Shown here piece after piece: positions 42,085-51,668 of a stretch of DNA of 64,000 nucleotides. Numbering within the stretch: the first letter of the stretch is position 1; each line of letters starts with the position of its first letter. The stretch covers positions 1-64,000 of the forward strand of contig NZ_LIYD01000005.1 of the NCBI RefSeq assembly GCF_001278115.1. Reading direction: 5' to 3'. The translations under genes and the position numbers were made by a program. The notes beneath the pieces are model-generated. The model was not told the DNA's origin and searched no databases. It saw only the letters and a list, made by a program, of their open reading frames with translations. Source of the DNA: Flavobacterium akiainvivens. Lineage in GTDB: Bacteria; Bacteroidota; Bacteroidia; Flavobacteriales; Flavobacteriaceae.

Positions 42085-44913
42085 ATGAAGAATTTTACAC
42101 AAAAACTTTTCCTTACTGTGTTTATGGCTTTGGCGCTGCCTGTAGCGTTTTATGCCCAAACCATTTTTTCTAATGAAATTACCGGTACAAACCCCAATAC
42201 CGATAATCCTTACACATCAGGGCAGGTGGTTGCGGCTAACGCTACCGCTACGGGTATAGGCCGTGGCACGGGTATAAACGGCAACAATGCCAATAACCGC
42301 TACAATGCCCGCGACTGGAGCCTTACTGCTTTAGATGCCAACGATTATTTTACCTTTACCATAACTCCAGCTACAGGTTACGCCCTTAATTTTACCGGTG
42401 CCCAGTTTACGGCACAAAAGTCAAACACAGGGCCTGTTTCGTTTGCTGTAAGGTCAAGCCTTGATAATTATGTGGCAAGTGTATATACGTTCTCTCCGGA
42501 AGGAAATAACTTTGATCTTGAGGTAGACCTTTCGGGTGCTGCTTTTCAGGGTGTAACATCGGCCATTACGTTCCGCATTTATGGATGGGGCGGTAGTGGC
42601 GATGCCGGTACGTTTAGTATAAACGACTTTGTTTTTAACGGTACTGTATCTGTGCCTTGTGCACCTGTGGCATTGCCTACAGCTGCTGCCCAGGCCTTTT
42701 GCGGAAACGCTACAGTAAGCCAGCTTACAGTAACTACAGGTACTGCCGTGCAATGGTATGCTGCCGAAACAGGTGGTACAGCCCTTGCCGGTACTACAGC
42801 CCTTTCTACAGGCACTTACTATGTTTCTCAAACTGTAAACGGTTGCGAGAGTGCACGTACGGCCGTTGCAGTTACGGTAAATACAATTCCTGCTGCGCCA
42901 ACAGCCGTTAGCCAGTCTTTCTGCGGAAGCGGTACAGTGGCTAACCTTGTTGTTACAACAGGTACCGGCATACAATGGTATGCCAACGAAACCGGGGGTA
43001 CAGCCCTTGCAGGCACTACGGCCCTTACAACAGGTTCTTATTTTGCATCGCAAACGGTAAACGGCTGCGAAAGTACCCGTATTGCCGTTGCCGTTACAAT
43101 AGATGATCTTCCTGCTACACCCACCGCAATTGCACAAACTTTTTGTGGTAGCGGCACTGTTGCCGACCTTACAGTAACCACAGGTACAACTATACAATGG
43201 TATGCTGCCGAAACCGGTGGTACAGCACTTGCAGGCACCATCGCCCTTGCTACAGGTACTTATTATGCATCGCAAACCGTAACCGGTTGCGAGAGCGCAC
43301 GCATTGCCGTTGCAGTTACGGTAAATACAATCCCGGCTGCGCCTACGGCTGCTGCACAATCTTTCTGCGGAAGCGGTACTGTGGCTAACCTTGTTGTTAC
43401 TACAGGTACGGGCGTATTTTGGTATGCTAACGAAACCGGTGGCACAGCCCTTGACGCTACCGAAGCCCTTGCTACAGGTACTTACTATGCATCGCAAACC
43501 GTAAACGGCTGCGAGAGTACACGTACTGCCGTTGCGGTTACCGTAAATGCAATCCCGGCTGCACCTATGGCTGCTGCACAGGCCTTCTGCGAAAGCGGTA
43601 CCGTATCTAACCTTGTTGTTACCACAGGCACTTCTGTACAATGGTATGCTGCCCAAACCGGTGGTACAGCCCTTGCAGGCACTGCTGCCCTTGCTACAGG
43701 TACTTACTATGCATCGCAAACCGTAAACGGCTGCGAGAGTACACGTACTGCCGTTGCGGTTACGGTAAATGCAATCCCTGCTGCGCCTACAGCTGCTGCC
43801 CAGGCTTTCTGCGGAAGCGGTACCATATCTAACCTTGTTGTTACTACAGGTACTGCTGTGCAATGGTATGCTACACAAACCGGTGGTACAGCGCTTGCAG
43901 GTACTGCTGCCCTTACTTCAGGTACGTATTATGCATCGCAAACCGTAAACGGCTGCGAGAGTGCACGTACGGCTGTTGCGGTTACCGTAAATACACTTCC
44001 TGCTGCGCCTGCAGCTGCTGCACAATCTTTCTGCGGAAGCGGTACTGTGGCTAACCTTGTTGTTACTACAGGCACTTCTGTACAATGGTATGCTGCCCAA
44101 ACCGGTGGCACAGCCCTTGCAGGTACTGCTGCCCTTACTTCAGGTACTTACTATGCATCGCAAACCGTAAACGGCTGCGAGAGTGCCCGTACTGCTGTTG
44201 CGGTTACGGTAAATACACTTCCTGCGGCACCTACTGCTGCCAACCTTTCTTTTTGTGGAAGCGCTACCGTGGCCGACCTTACAGTTACCACAGGTACTGC
44301 CCTGCAATGGTATGTAGCCCAAACAGGCGGTACAGCCCTTGCTGCTGATGCTGCTGTTTCTACAGGTGTTTATTTTGTATCTCAAACGGTAAACGGCTGC
44401 GAAAGCGCACGTGCTGAGGTTAACGTTACCGTTACCAATACACCAACTGCCCCTGTGGGTAATGCTACACAGGATTTTGAGGAAGGCGATACGCTGGCCG
44501 ACCTTGATGTAACCGGTACAGGCCTTGTTTGGTATGCCGATGAAGATTTAACTGATGAGCTGCCTGCTGATACTGAGCTTGAAGATGAAACTACTTATTA
44601 TGTAGTAGCGGTTAACGGAGACTGCAACAGCGAGGTTCTTGCCATAACTGTAAATGAAGTGCTAAGCGCCGGTGTTGCAGTAAAAAACAATATTGTGGTA
44701 TATCCTAACCCGCTTAAAGATGTACTTTACTTTAAAGGCACTGCCGATATAACATCGGTTGAAGTTTATAACCTGCTGGGCCAGGCTGTAATAAGCCAGT
44801 TGCCAAATGCCACTGAGTTTAGTATAGATATGTCTCAGCTTGCTGCGGGCAACTATATTGTAAAAGCTTTTACACAAAACGGCATGCAAACGCTTAAAGT
44901 GGTAAAAGAATAA
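42085..44913 (+). CDS. Large T9SS-secreted repeat protein (eight Ig-like repeats)
   Basis: A 942-residue surface or secreted protein. After a signal peptide (ends VAFYAQ) and a beta-rich N-terminal domain of about 180 residues come eight nearly identical 74-residue repeats, each with the pattern FCGSGTV..L.VTTGT..QWYA, TGGTALAGT and YYASQTVNGCESxRTAVAVTV. A divergent ninth unit follows. The last 80 residues (VYPNPLKDVLYFKG to KVVKE) are a type A type IX secretion sorting domain. The single FCG and GCES cysteines per repeat may form a disulfide. Probable roles are adhesion or matrix; the ligand is unknown. Confidence 0.92.
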   Translation: MKNFTQKLFLTVFMALALPVAFYAQTIFSNEITGTNPNTDNPYTSGQVVAANATATGIGRGTGINGNNANNRYNARDWSLTALDANDYFTFTITPATGYALNFTGAQFTAQKSNTGPVSFAVRSSLDNYVASVYTFSPEGNNFDLEVDLSGAAFQGVTSAITFRIYGWGGSGDAGTFSINDFVFNGTVSVPCAPVALPTAAAQAFCGNATVSQLTVTTGTAVQWYAAETGGTALAGTTALSTGTYYVSQTVNGCESARTAVAVTVNTIPAAPTAVSQSFCGSGTVANLVVTTGTGIQWYANETGGTALAGTTALTTGSYFASQTVNGCESTRIAVAVTIDDLPATPTAIAQTFCGSGTVADLTVTTGTTIQWYAAETGGTALAGTIALATGTYYASQTVTGCESARIAVAVTVNTIPAAPTAAAQSFCGSGTVANLVVTTGTGVFWYANETGGTALDATEALATGTYYASQTVNGCESTRTAVAVTVNAIPAAPMAAAQAFCESGTVSNLVVTTGTSVQWYAAQTGGTALAGTAALATGTYYASQTVNGCESTRTAVAVTVNAIPAAPTAAAQAFCGSGTISNLVVTTGTAVQWYATQTGGTALAGTAALTSGTYYASQTVNGCESARTAVAVTVNTLPAAPAAAAQSFCGSGTVANLVVTTGTSVQWYAAQTGGTALAGTAALTSGTYYASQTVNGCESARTAVAVTVNTLPAAPTAANLSFCGSATVADLTVTTGTALQWYVAQTGGTALAADAAVSTGVYFVSQTVNGCESARAEVNVTVTNTPTAPVGNATQDFEEGDTLADLDVTGTGLVWYADEDLTDELPADTELEDETTYYVVAVNGDCNSEVLAITVNEVLSAGVAVKNNIVVYPNPLKDVLYFKGTADITSVEVYNLLGQAVISQLPNATEFSIDMSQLAAGNYIVKAFTQNGMQTLKVVKE
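42669..44444 (+). repeat. Eight tandem 222-bp coding repeats
   Basis: Units begin near 42669, 42891, 43113, 43335, 43557, 43779, 44001 and 44223, an exact 222-base (74-codon) period. Units 4-7 are almost identical at DNA level, including synonymous positions. This points to recent expansion or gene conversion and permits copy-number change without frameshift. Confidence 0.92.
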
Positions 44914-44930
44914 GCCCATTACAAAATAAA

Positions 44931-44965
44931 TAAAGGCCCTGCAATTGCGGGGCCTTTATCTTTTT
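44931..44965 (+). terminator. Terminator after the T9SS cargo gene
   Basis: AAAGGCCCTGC-aatt-GCGGGGCCTTT followed by a T-rich stretch. Confidence 0.88.
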
Positions 44966-44999
44966 AAGCAAGGTGATTGATTTTGTTGTTGATGTGCTG

Positions 45000-45473
45000 T
45001 TAGATGTTATGCAGCGTTATTGCAGTTAGGTAAGCAATGCGCTTTTTCCATTCATCTGTGTTGATAAAATTGTGCGATGGTATGCGCCATATTTTAGTTT
45101 CATGGATGCATTTACCAAATTTTTGTAATTCTTCTGCCGTTTTAAAGTTTTTAAATTTTTCCAGTCCGCTCATAGCAACGAGGGCAAACTCCGGCTCAAA
45201 TTCAAGCTTTTGTACCGATTCAATAATGGTAGTTATGCTTTGTTTTTGCTGGGTAGGGGCACCTGATACAACCAGGATGTTCTTGTTCTTTACACGTATA
45301 ATGTAATTACCGTCTGTAAGGTCTTCAAGAGAGGATACGGGAGATAACCTGGTACTTCCGTTTTCGTCATGAATAACCTTAGTAACCTTTTCAGGCGCAA
45401 GCCGCCTGCACACTTCGTTTATGGTGGTAGCTTTTCCGGAGCTCTTTCCACCTTTCACAATCACATATCTCAT
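45000..45473 (-). CDS. Small P-loop NTPase-like hypothetical protein
   Basis: A 157-residue cytoplasmic protein. The N-terminus YVIVKGGKSSGKATTI is a strand followed by a P-loop (G-x4-G-K) in which the usual Ser/Thr after Lys is an Ala, with Thr one residue later. ILVVSGAP could be the second nucleotide-site strand. No family name is recognised. It is a single gene, transcribed towards the T9SS gene terminator. It may bind a nucleotide; the altered P-loop leaves this open. Confidence 0.65.
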   Translation of the reverse strand: MRYVIVKGGKSSGKATTINEVCRRLAPEKVTKVIHDENGSTRLSPVSSLEDLTDGNYIIRVKNKNILVVSGAPTQQKQSITTIIESVQKLEFEPEFALVAMSGLEKFKNFKTAEELQKFGKCIHETKIWRIPSHNFINTDEWKKRIAYLTAITLHNI

Positions 45474-45678
45474 AGGGGATTAGAGATTAAATTTGTTAAA
45501 TCGTACTTGTCCTTAATTTGACATCAAATAAATTCAAAATTTAAATTACTTCAGTAATAAATCGATAAAAGTGTGATTTTGTCGTTTAAGTGTAGTATAA
45601 AATTAATAATAATTATTTTTTTAAGATTGTGGAATTCCGTAACAAAATTGTTAAACACAAGTTAAATTTAACAAATGT

Positions 45679-46335
45679 TCAAATAACACCCGCTTCTTTG
45701 GCTATAGTAATAAGGTGGATGGTGTTTTTGGCATCAAGCTGATAACGCAGTTTATTAATGCGTTTTTCTATGGTGCTTACACTGGCATGGGCAATACCTT
45801 CATCAGTAAAAATGCGGCTTATTTCGGGTTGGCTTTTACCGGCAGAAAGATGCCTGAGCAGGCGTATATCAAAATCAGAAAGTTCTATACCCAGATTGTT
45901 TTCATGAAATGGCAAATAGCGCGGAGATACAAAAATCACTTCAGATTTTGATATCATCTTTAGCGCATCAATAACCTGTGGCATACTATCGGGGCTGTGG
46001 GCCACAAAAGCATTAACTTTGTGGTTATGAAATAGTTTATGAATGCGGTACGGCCTGGTATCGTTAGAATATACCATAGCCTTAACGCCCGGCAATACTG
46101 CCCGCGCTGCATCTATAAATGCTTCTCCGCTTTCTACGGTTTCCGGATTTGCATAATCCAGGCCGGTAATAATAAGGTCATAGCCATTTTCATGTACAGC
46201 CTTTTTTATTTTTTCAATACCGGCATCACCATTCAGGGCGGTGTCAATTTGCGCTGCAAAATTATTTTGCAATGCTGTTGTGAGCCCAAGCAGTATACTG
46301 TCGAGGCTTTCAACGATAAGGATGTGTTTAAACAT
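45679..46335 (-). CDS. LuxR-type response regulator with degenerate receiver domain
   Basis: A 218-residue regulator. The C-terminal LuxR/NarL helix-turn-helix is clear (LSDFDIRLLRHLSAGKSQPEISRIF, then VSTIEKRINKLRYQL). The N-terminal receiver-like domain starts ILIVESLDSILLGL, where the two acidic residues of normal receivers are E-S, and the strand DLIITGLDY has Gly at the usual phosphorylation position; an Asp lies two residues later. It may therefore act without phosphorylation or use the shifted Asp. No histidine kinase is adjacent. Confidence 0.85.
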   Translation of the reverse strand: MFKHILIVESLDSILLGLTTALQNNFAAQIDTALNGDAGIEKIKKAVHENGYDLIITGLDYANPETVESGEAFIDAARAVLPGVKAMVYSNDTRPYRIHKLFHNHKVNAFVAHSPDSMPQVIDALKMISKSEVIFVSPRYLPFHENNLGIELSDFDIRLLRHLSAGKSQPEISRIFTDEGIAHASVSTIEKRINKLRYQLDAKNTIHLITIAKEAGVI

Positions 46336-46512
46336 GGGGGGAGTAGTGTTATATCTATTTTTTCATAAGCGTTTCATTAGTTAATATTCAGTTTCTACGT
46401 GTCTTAAATCGTTAGGGGACGGTTACTACAACGGTATAGTTAAAATTACAACTTTATGTGACAAATAAAGTAGGGGAAACCCTATTTTTTAAACGAACAA
46501 TAATTGTAAATA

Positions 46513-46538
46513 AAAAATCCCGCTTTCGCGGGATTGTA
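46513..46538 (-). terminator. Terminator of prfC
   Basis: AATCCCGC-gaaa-GCGGGATT on the minus strand followed by T residues, just behind the prfC stop codon. Confidence 0.9.
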
Positions 46539-46540
46539 AC

Positions 46541-48130
46541 TTATTCAAATTCAGATGTGTAGAAGAGTTTTACGCTCGGGTATTTTTGCTGTGCCATTTG
46601 TATAGAAAACTCAGAATCGGCTAAAAATACCAGCTGGCCAAACTTATCGCGGGCCATAAACTTCTGTTTTATACGGCAGAATTCGGCAAATTCCTCACTT
46701 TTAGGGTCATCGGGCTTTACCCAACACGCTTTATAAGCAGGGAATTGCTCATAGCTACACTTGGCGCCATACTCATGCTCAAGGCGGTATTGTATAACTT
46801 CATATTGTAGTGCTCCTACGGTGCCTATAACCTTACGGTTGTTCATTTCAAGGGTAAAGAGCTGTGCCACACCTTCGTCCATAAGCTGGTCAATGCCTTT
46901 TTCAAGCTGCTTGGCCTTCATTGGGTCGGCGTTGTTTATGTAGCGGAAATGCTCAGGGCTAAAGCTTGGTATACCCTTAAAGCTCATGTTTTCGCCTTCG
47001 GTAAGGGTATCGCCTATTTTAAAGTTACCCGTATCGTGAAGCCCCACAATATCTCCGGGGTATGATATGTCTACAATTTCTTTCTTTTCAGCAAAAAACG
47101 CATTCGGGCTGCTGAATTTCAGGTTTTTGTTGTGGCGCACGTGCAAATACGGCTTGTTACGCTCAAACGTACCCGATACAATTTTAACAAACGCCAGGCG
47201 GTCACGGTGCTTGGGGTCCATGTTGGCGTGTATTTTAAATACAAACCCACTGAATTTTTTCTCGTCGGGCTTTACAAGGCGTGTGTCGCTTTCTTTAGGG
47301 CGCGGGGTAGGGGCTATTTGTATAAAGCAGTCCAAAAGTTCGCGTACACCAAAGTTATTCAATGCCGAACCAAAAAATACCGGTTGCAGCTTACCGTCAA
47401 GATAGGCCTGGCGATCAAACGCAGGGTATACCTCGCTTATAAGTTCCAGTTCCTCACGCAGGCGGGTAGCAGGCTTTTCGCCAATTATTTCATCAAGTTC
47501 GGGGTTGTTAACATCTTCAAACGCAATGGTGTCTTCAATATCCTTACGGCTGTCGCCGCTAAACAGGTTAATGTTTTTCTCCCAAATGTTGTATATACCC
47601 TGAAAATCATACCCCATACCTATAGGGAAACTCAGCGGTGTAACGGTAAGGCCCAGCTTTTGCTCAACCTCGTCCATCAGGTCAAACGCATCTTTACCTT
47701 CGCGGTCAAGCTTGTTGATGAATACCAGCATGGGTATACTGCGCATGCGGCATACTTCCACCAGTTTTTCAGTTTGTTCCTCAACACCTTTGGCAACGTC
47801 TATCACTACAATAACGCTGTCTACGGCCGTAAGCGTGCGGAAGGTATCTTCGGCAAAATCTTTGTGGCCGGGCGTATCAAGAATGTTTATCTTTTTACCT
47901 TTATAGTTAAATGCAAGTACCGATGTAGCTACCGATATACCACGTTGGCGCTCAATCTCCATAAAGTCGCTCGTAGCGCCTTTTTTAATCTTGTTGCTTT
48001 TTACTGCACCTGCTTCCTGTATGGCACCACCAAAAAGCAGGAGCTTTTCAGTTAGTGTTGTTTTACCGGCATCGGGGTGCGATATAATGCCAAACGTACG
48101 CCTTTTTTCTATCTCGTCTATAAAACTCAT
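46541..48130 (-). CDS. prfC: Peptide chain release factor 3
   Basis: A 529-residue translational GTPase that recycles RF1 and RF2 from the ribosome. G1 HPDAGKTTL (residues 18-26), G3 ILDTPGHKDFAEDT, and G4 FINKLDREGKD are intact, and the effector loop SVATSVLAF is of RF3 type. Full length. It is encoded alone with a terminator; RF3 is not essential in most bacteria. Confidence 0.96.
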   Translation of the reverse strand: MSFIDEIEKRRTFGIISHPDAGKTTLTEKLLLFGGAIQEAGAVKSNKIKKGATSDFMEIERQRGISVATSVLAFNYKGKKINILDTPGHKDFAEDTFRTLTAVDSVIVVIDVAKGVEEQTEKLVEVCRMRSIPMLVFINKLDREGKDAFDLMDEVEQKLGLTVTPLSFPIGMGYDFQGIYNIWEKNINLFSGDSRKDIEDTIAFEDVNNPELDEIIGEKPATRLREELELISEVYPAFDRQAYLDGKLQPVFFGSALNNFGVRELLDCFIQIAPTPRPKESDTRLVKPDEKKFSGFVFKIHANMDPKHRDRLAFVKIVSGTFERNKPYLHVRHNKNLKFSSPNAFFAEKKEIVDISYPGDIVGLHDTGNFKIGDTLTEGENMSFKGIPSFSPEHFRYINNADPMKAKQLEKGIDQLMDEGVAQLFTLEMNNRKVIGTVGALQYEVIQYRLEHEYGAKCSYEQFPAYKACWVKPDDPKSEEFAEFCRIKQKFMARDKFGQLVFLADSEFSIQMAQQKYPSVKLFYTSEFE

Positions 48131-48175
48131 TGCTATTGTTTGTTTGAGGGTGCAAAGATAGGGTTTTAGTTTAAA

Positions 48176-48287
48176 GTTGCATGTTGTGGGTTGGGAGTTG
48201 TTTTTTAAAGTTAATATGCGCTTTCGTACTGAGCTTATATTGAAACTTTAAAGACAACCCTAAACACGCAACTCCCAACAGTATTTG
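48176..48287. repeat. Intergenic inverted repeats of GTTGGGAGTTG type
   Basis: GTTGCATGTTGTGGGTTGGG and the complementary CAACCCTAAACACGCAACTC bracket about 60 bases that also contain AAAGTT/AACTTT complements. The same kind of sequence encodes the E2 linker and the start of mutB. Confidence 0.7.
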
Positions 48288-48305
48288 CATCTAAATAAAA
48301 AACAC

Positions 48306-48313
48306 TATTTTTA
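48306..48313 (+). promoter_or_regulatory. Putative -7 box of the porP-ompA operon
   Basis: TATTTTTA, a TAnnTTTA variant, 24 bases before the start codon. Confidence 0.4.
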
Positions 48314-48337
48314 CAAATCTTACCCAACAACCAGCTA

Positions 48338-49273
48338 ATGAAGTGCACTACTGCATTCTATAAAATATATAGTGTATTGTTACTAATGGCCGCAGGAGGG
48401 CTGTATGCCCAGCAAGAGCCGCAGTATACACAATATATGTATAACACCCTTACGGTAAACCCGGGCTATACGGGTTCGCCCGGCTATCTTGAAGCCACAT
48501 TGCAACACCGCAGCCAGTGGGTGGGCATAGATGGAGCACCCACCACTCAGGCATTTACCTTGCACAGCCCGTGGTCTCAGGATTATGATAATATAGGCGT
48601 TGGCCTTAGCGTGGTTAACGATAACCTGGGGCCAAGCAATGAGATATATGTAGATGCCAACTTTAGTTATGCCCTGCAAATAACCGATGAGAGCCGCCTG
48701 GCATTTGGCCTTAAGGCAGGCCTGCGCTCGCTGAGTATAGACTGGAGCAAGGGGCGCTACTACCAGCCGGGCGACCCGCTGCTTAATGGTAATATTAACA
48801 ACCGCCTAAATCCTAATATAGGTGCAGGTATATACTACTATACTAACAGGTGGTATGCCGGTGTAAGCGTGCCCAATTTTATCCGTAACGATTATTATAA
48901 TGATGTGCAGGAAAGCATGATGGCCGACAGGCTGCACTATTATGTTATGGGCGGCTACGTGTTTAACCTGTCAGACAATGTAAAGTTTAAGCCTGCCGTA
49001 TTAGGCAAAATTGTTAACGGAGCACCCATTACGGTAGATGCCTCGGCTAACTTTTTGTTGCAGGAAACCGTAACGCTGGGTGCTTCCTACAGGTGGGACG
49101 ATTCGGTTAGTGCGCTGGCCGGCGTGCAGATTACCCAAAACATTTTTGCGGGCTATAGCTATGATTATTCGGTAACCGACCTTAATAAGTACAACAACGG
49201 CTCGCACGAAATCATAGTACGGTTTACGCTTGCGCCCAAGGCAACACGCATACATTCACCACGTTTCTTTTAA
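48338..49273 (+). CDS. PorP/SprF family type IX secretion outer-membrane protein
   Basis: A 311-residue beta-barrel-like protein (signal peptide ends GLYAQ). QEPQYTQYMYNTLTVNPGYTGSPG is the diagnostic N-terminus of the PorP/SprF family, and later strands alternate in the way of an outer-membrane barrel. SprF-type proteins help specific T9SS substrates to the surface. The next gene, 9 bases downstream, is an OmpA-type protein, the usual partner. The large SprB-like adhesin that often precedes them is absent here. Confidence 0.93.
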   Translation: MKCTTAFYKIYSVLLLMAAGGLYAQQEPQYTQYMYNTLTVNPGYTGSPGYLEATLQHRSQWVGIDGAPTTQAFTLHSPWSQDYDNIGVGLSVVNDNLGPSNEIYVDANFSYALQITDESRLAFGLKAGLRSLSIDWSKGRYYQPGDPLLNGNINNRLNPNIGAGIYYYTNRWYAGVSVPNFIRNDYYNDVQESMMADRLHYYVMGGYVFNLSDNVKFKPAVLGKIVNGAPITVDASANFLLQETVTLGASYRWDDSVSALAGVQITQNIFAGYSYDYSVTDLNKYNNGSHEIIVRFTLAPKATRIHSPRFF

Positions 49274-49282
49274 AACCATCTT

Positions 49283-51211
49283 ATGAAGAGATATTTATCC
49301 TTACTCCTTATAGTATGTTTCGGTAGCGCCGTGGGGCAGTCGGTTTTAAAAAAGGCTGACAGGCTGTATGAAGCCCTTGCCTATACTGAGGCTGCTGCCG
49401 AATATGAAAAGTATTTATCTGATAAGGAAAACCCTGATAGAGAGGTTTTGCTAAGAGCGGCTGAGGCCAATTATCATATAGGCAATACGGCTGCTACTAT
49501 AAAATGGTATGAAAAGTATATTGATACAGCACCAACGGGTCCTATTCCAGTAGCTGAATTGCATTATGCCGATGCACTGCGTATAGAAGGGTATGAAGAT
49601 AAAGCAGATTTTGTACTGTTTATCCATTACAGGTTTGATGAAGACAGGGATTTAAAACTTCGTAATCAAAAAAAACATCTCGACAGCCTCAACAAAACCG
49701 AACCAAAATTTAAAGTCACCAACCTGGACAGCAATACCGTTGTGGCCGATTTTGGTACGGTATTCTATAAAGATAAGATAGTATATGCCTCTGCCAAAGA
49801 CAGCGTGCGCGATGGTGCCAAAACATACGCATGGAACGAGCAGCCCTACCTCGAGCTGTATGTAGCCGACCGTAATGCCGATGGTTCATTCAAAAACGAG
49901 AAGAAATTTCTTTCCCGTGCCCAAACGGGCTACCACAATGCGGCTGTGGCGTTTTCGCCCAACAATAAGATGGTGTTTGTAAGTGTAAACAATGTAGGCA
50001 AAAACGATAAGCTTAAAAACAGCAAAGACGGCTCAAATACCATTCAGCTGGTATATGGCACTATCGAGGCCGAAACCCTTATCAATAAAAAGCTGGCACC
50101 GTTTAACAGCCCGGATTATAATGTGGGGCAACCGGCGGTGAGCACTGACGGAAACTGGCTGTTTTTTGTGAGCGATATGCCCGGGGGTTATGGCGGTACC
50201 GATATTTACAGGGCGCCTATTTTTAACGATGGCAGGGTTGGCAAACCCATAAACCTGGGCGAAACCATAAACACAAAGGGAGACGAGATGTTTCCGTTTG
50301 CTGCGGCCAATGCGCTTTATTTTAGCAGTAACGGCCATTATGGCCTTGGTGGGCTCGATGTTTTTGTAAGTGTTATGGATGCAGATGCATTTACCCATCC
50401 TGAAAAGGCTACAGGTGAAACTTTTACCCTGCCGCAAAACCTGGGCAGGCCTATAAACAGCAACCGCGATGATTTTGCCTATATCCTTTCGGCAGATGCC
50501 AAATACGGCTATCTTTCAAGCAACAGGCCAGGGGGCAAGGGCGATGACGATATTTATTATTTTGAGAAAGACGAACAATGCGGCAGGCTCATTGCCGGTA
50601 AAGTAACCAATCCCAAGAGCGGGCAACCGGTTGAAGGGGTGGAGATAAAAGCCCAGGCCGATGGCAAAACCTACCAGGATATCAGTAAAACCGACGGCAG
50701 CTACAGCATTACTATTCCGTGTAATGCGCAGATAAGTGTGTTAGAGGCTGTAAAGCCCGGTTATGTGCCCGGTACAATTCCGCTTGACGGTAAAAGCAAA
50801 GATGTTGAGTTGATTGCCTACCAGGACCTGGTGAAACAGCGCGGCGATGTAGAACTGATAGACATAAACCCTATATATTTTGATTTCGATAAGTATTACA
50901 TTACCCCACAGGCTGCTGCCGAACTTGATAAGGTGGTGTTTGTAATGGAAAACTTCCCTAACGTAATCATTAAAATTGAAAGCCATACCGACAGCCGGGG
51001 CAAAGACGACTACAACCTGCGCCTGAGTGATGACCGCGCTAAAAGCACGTACAGCTATATTGTAAGCAAAGGTATAGACCCCAAACGCATTGAAAGCGTA
51101 CACGGCTATGGCGAAACCCGCCTGCTCAATAAATGCAGCAACGGGGTGGAGTGTACTGAAGAGGAACATCAGCTTAACCGCCGCAGTGATTTTATCATAG
51201 TAAAGAAATAA
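49283..51211 (+). CDS. OmpA family protein with TPR and PD40 repeats
   Basis: A 642-residue envelope protein with signal peptide (ends GSAVGQ). It has a TPR-like region (about 20-110), a PD40/WD40-like propeller with strands such as NVGQPAVSTDGNWLFFVSD and GGTDIYRAP (about 150-430), a carboxypeptidase-regulatory-like domain (AGKVTNPKSGQPVEGVEIKA), and an OmpA peptidoglycan-binding domain (FDFDKYYITPQAAAELDKV, then IKIESHTDSRG and NLRLSDDRAKSTYSYIV). The layout equals PorE-like proteins of the T9SS that link the outer membrane to peptidoglycan. Encoded with PorP/SprF. Confidence 0.92.
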   Translation: MKRYLSLLLIVCFGSAVGQSVLKKADRLYEALAYTEAAAEYEKYLSDKENPDREVLLRAAEANYHIGNTAATIKWYEKYIDTAPTGPIPVAELHYADALRIEGYEDKADFVLFIHYRFDEDRDLKLRNQKKHLDSLNKTEPKFKVTNLDSNTVVADFGTVFYKDKIVYASAKDSVRDGAKTYAWNEQPYLELYVADRNADGSFKNEKKFLSRAQTGYHNAAVAFSPNNKMVFVSVNNVGKNDKLKNSKDGSNTIQLVYGTIEAETLINKKLAPFNSPDYNVGQPAVSTDGNWLFFVSDMPGGYGGTDIYRAPIFNDGRVGKPINLGETINTKGDEMFPFAAANALYFSSNGHYGLGGLDVFVSVMDADAFTHPEKATGETFTLPQNLGRPINSNRDDFAYILSADAKYGYLSSNRPGGKGDDDIYYFEKDEQCGRLIAGKVTNPKSGQPVEGVEIKAQADGKTYQDISKTDGSYSITIPCNAQISVLEAVKPGYVPGTIPLDGKSKDVELIAYQDLVKQRGDVELIDINPIYFDFDKYYITPQAAAELDKVVFVMENFPNVIIKIESHTDSRGKDDYNLRLSDDRAKSTYSYIVSKGIDPKRIESVHGYGETRLLNKCSNGVECTEEEHQLNRRSDFIIVKK

Positions 51212-51230
51212 GTAAAAATATAAAACAATA

Positions 51231-51260
51231 AAAAAGGCATCCCGTTACAGGATGCCTTAG
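51231..51260 (-). terminator. Terminator of the 128-aa lipoprotein gene
   Basis: AAGGCATCC-tgtaac-GGATGCCTT-type stem with T residues on the minus strand. Confidence 0.85.
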
Positions 51261-51281
51261 TTGTAAATAGGGGCAAGGGGG

Positions 51282-51668
51282 TTAATCTTGTGGAGCTGCT
51301 ACAACCTTTTTAAACGTAACAGTTTGTGGAGTTCCGTTTTCGTTAGGTGCAGCAATGTAAATGTGGCTTAGCTTTATAGTAACGCTGTCTATAACCTGAA
51401 CAATGTGGTTGTTGTTAGGTGCAGCACCAAAATTAAGGGAGTTTCCTGTCAGGGTGTACTTGTCTTTAAAGTTAAGACCGTCTTCGCGGGCAAGGGTAAC
51501 GCTGTCTCCCACAAAGTTTAAGGTGCGGTGGTTGGCATCAGGGGCTGTTTCGTTCCAGGCGCCGGCAAAAAATGCTTTTTCAATAGTTGGTGTAGGTGTT
51601 GAGTCATCATCGCTGCATGATGCAAGAATGGTGGCTGCAACAGCCATAAAAAGTGCAATCTTTTTCAT
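51282..51668 (-). CDS. Small lipoprotein of unknown function
   Basis: A 128-residue protein with a lipoprotein signal (AVAATILASCSDDD; Cys at about residue 18). The remaining 105 residues are beta-rich (FFAGAWNET, TLNFVGDSVTLA, NSLNFGAAPNN) and resemble small lipocalin-like lipoproteins, though no signature is certain. The start at 51668 gives a proper signal peptide; an upstream ATG adds only MIKKPLIT. Convergent with the OmpA gene. Confidence 0.75.
   Translation of the reverse strand: MKKIALFMAVAATILASCSDDDSTPTPTIEKAFFAGAWNETAPDANHRTLNFVGDSVTLAREDGLNFKDKYTLTGNSLNFGAAPNNNHIVQVIDSVTIKLSHIYIAAPNENGTPQTVTFKKVVAAPQD

Noticed and set aside
42454..43878. A 474-codon frame on the minus strand opposite the T9SS protein.
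   Set aside because: It is a shadow of the low-complexity repeats, rich in Cys and Arg, with no start context; the plus-strand gene has signal peptide and sorting domain.
47132..48055. A 307-codon frame on the plus strand opposite prfC.
   Set aside because: The minus-strand prfC is a complete, conserved gene; the plus frame resembles no family.
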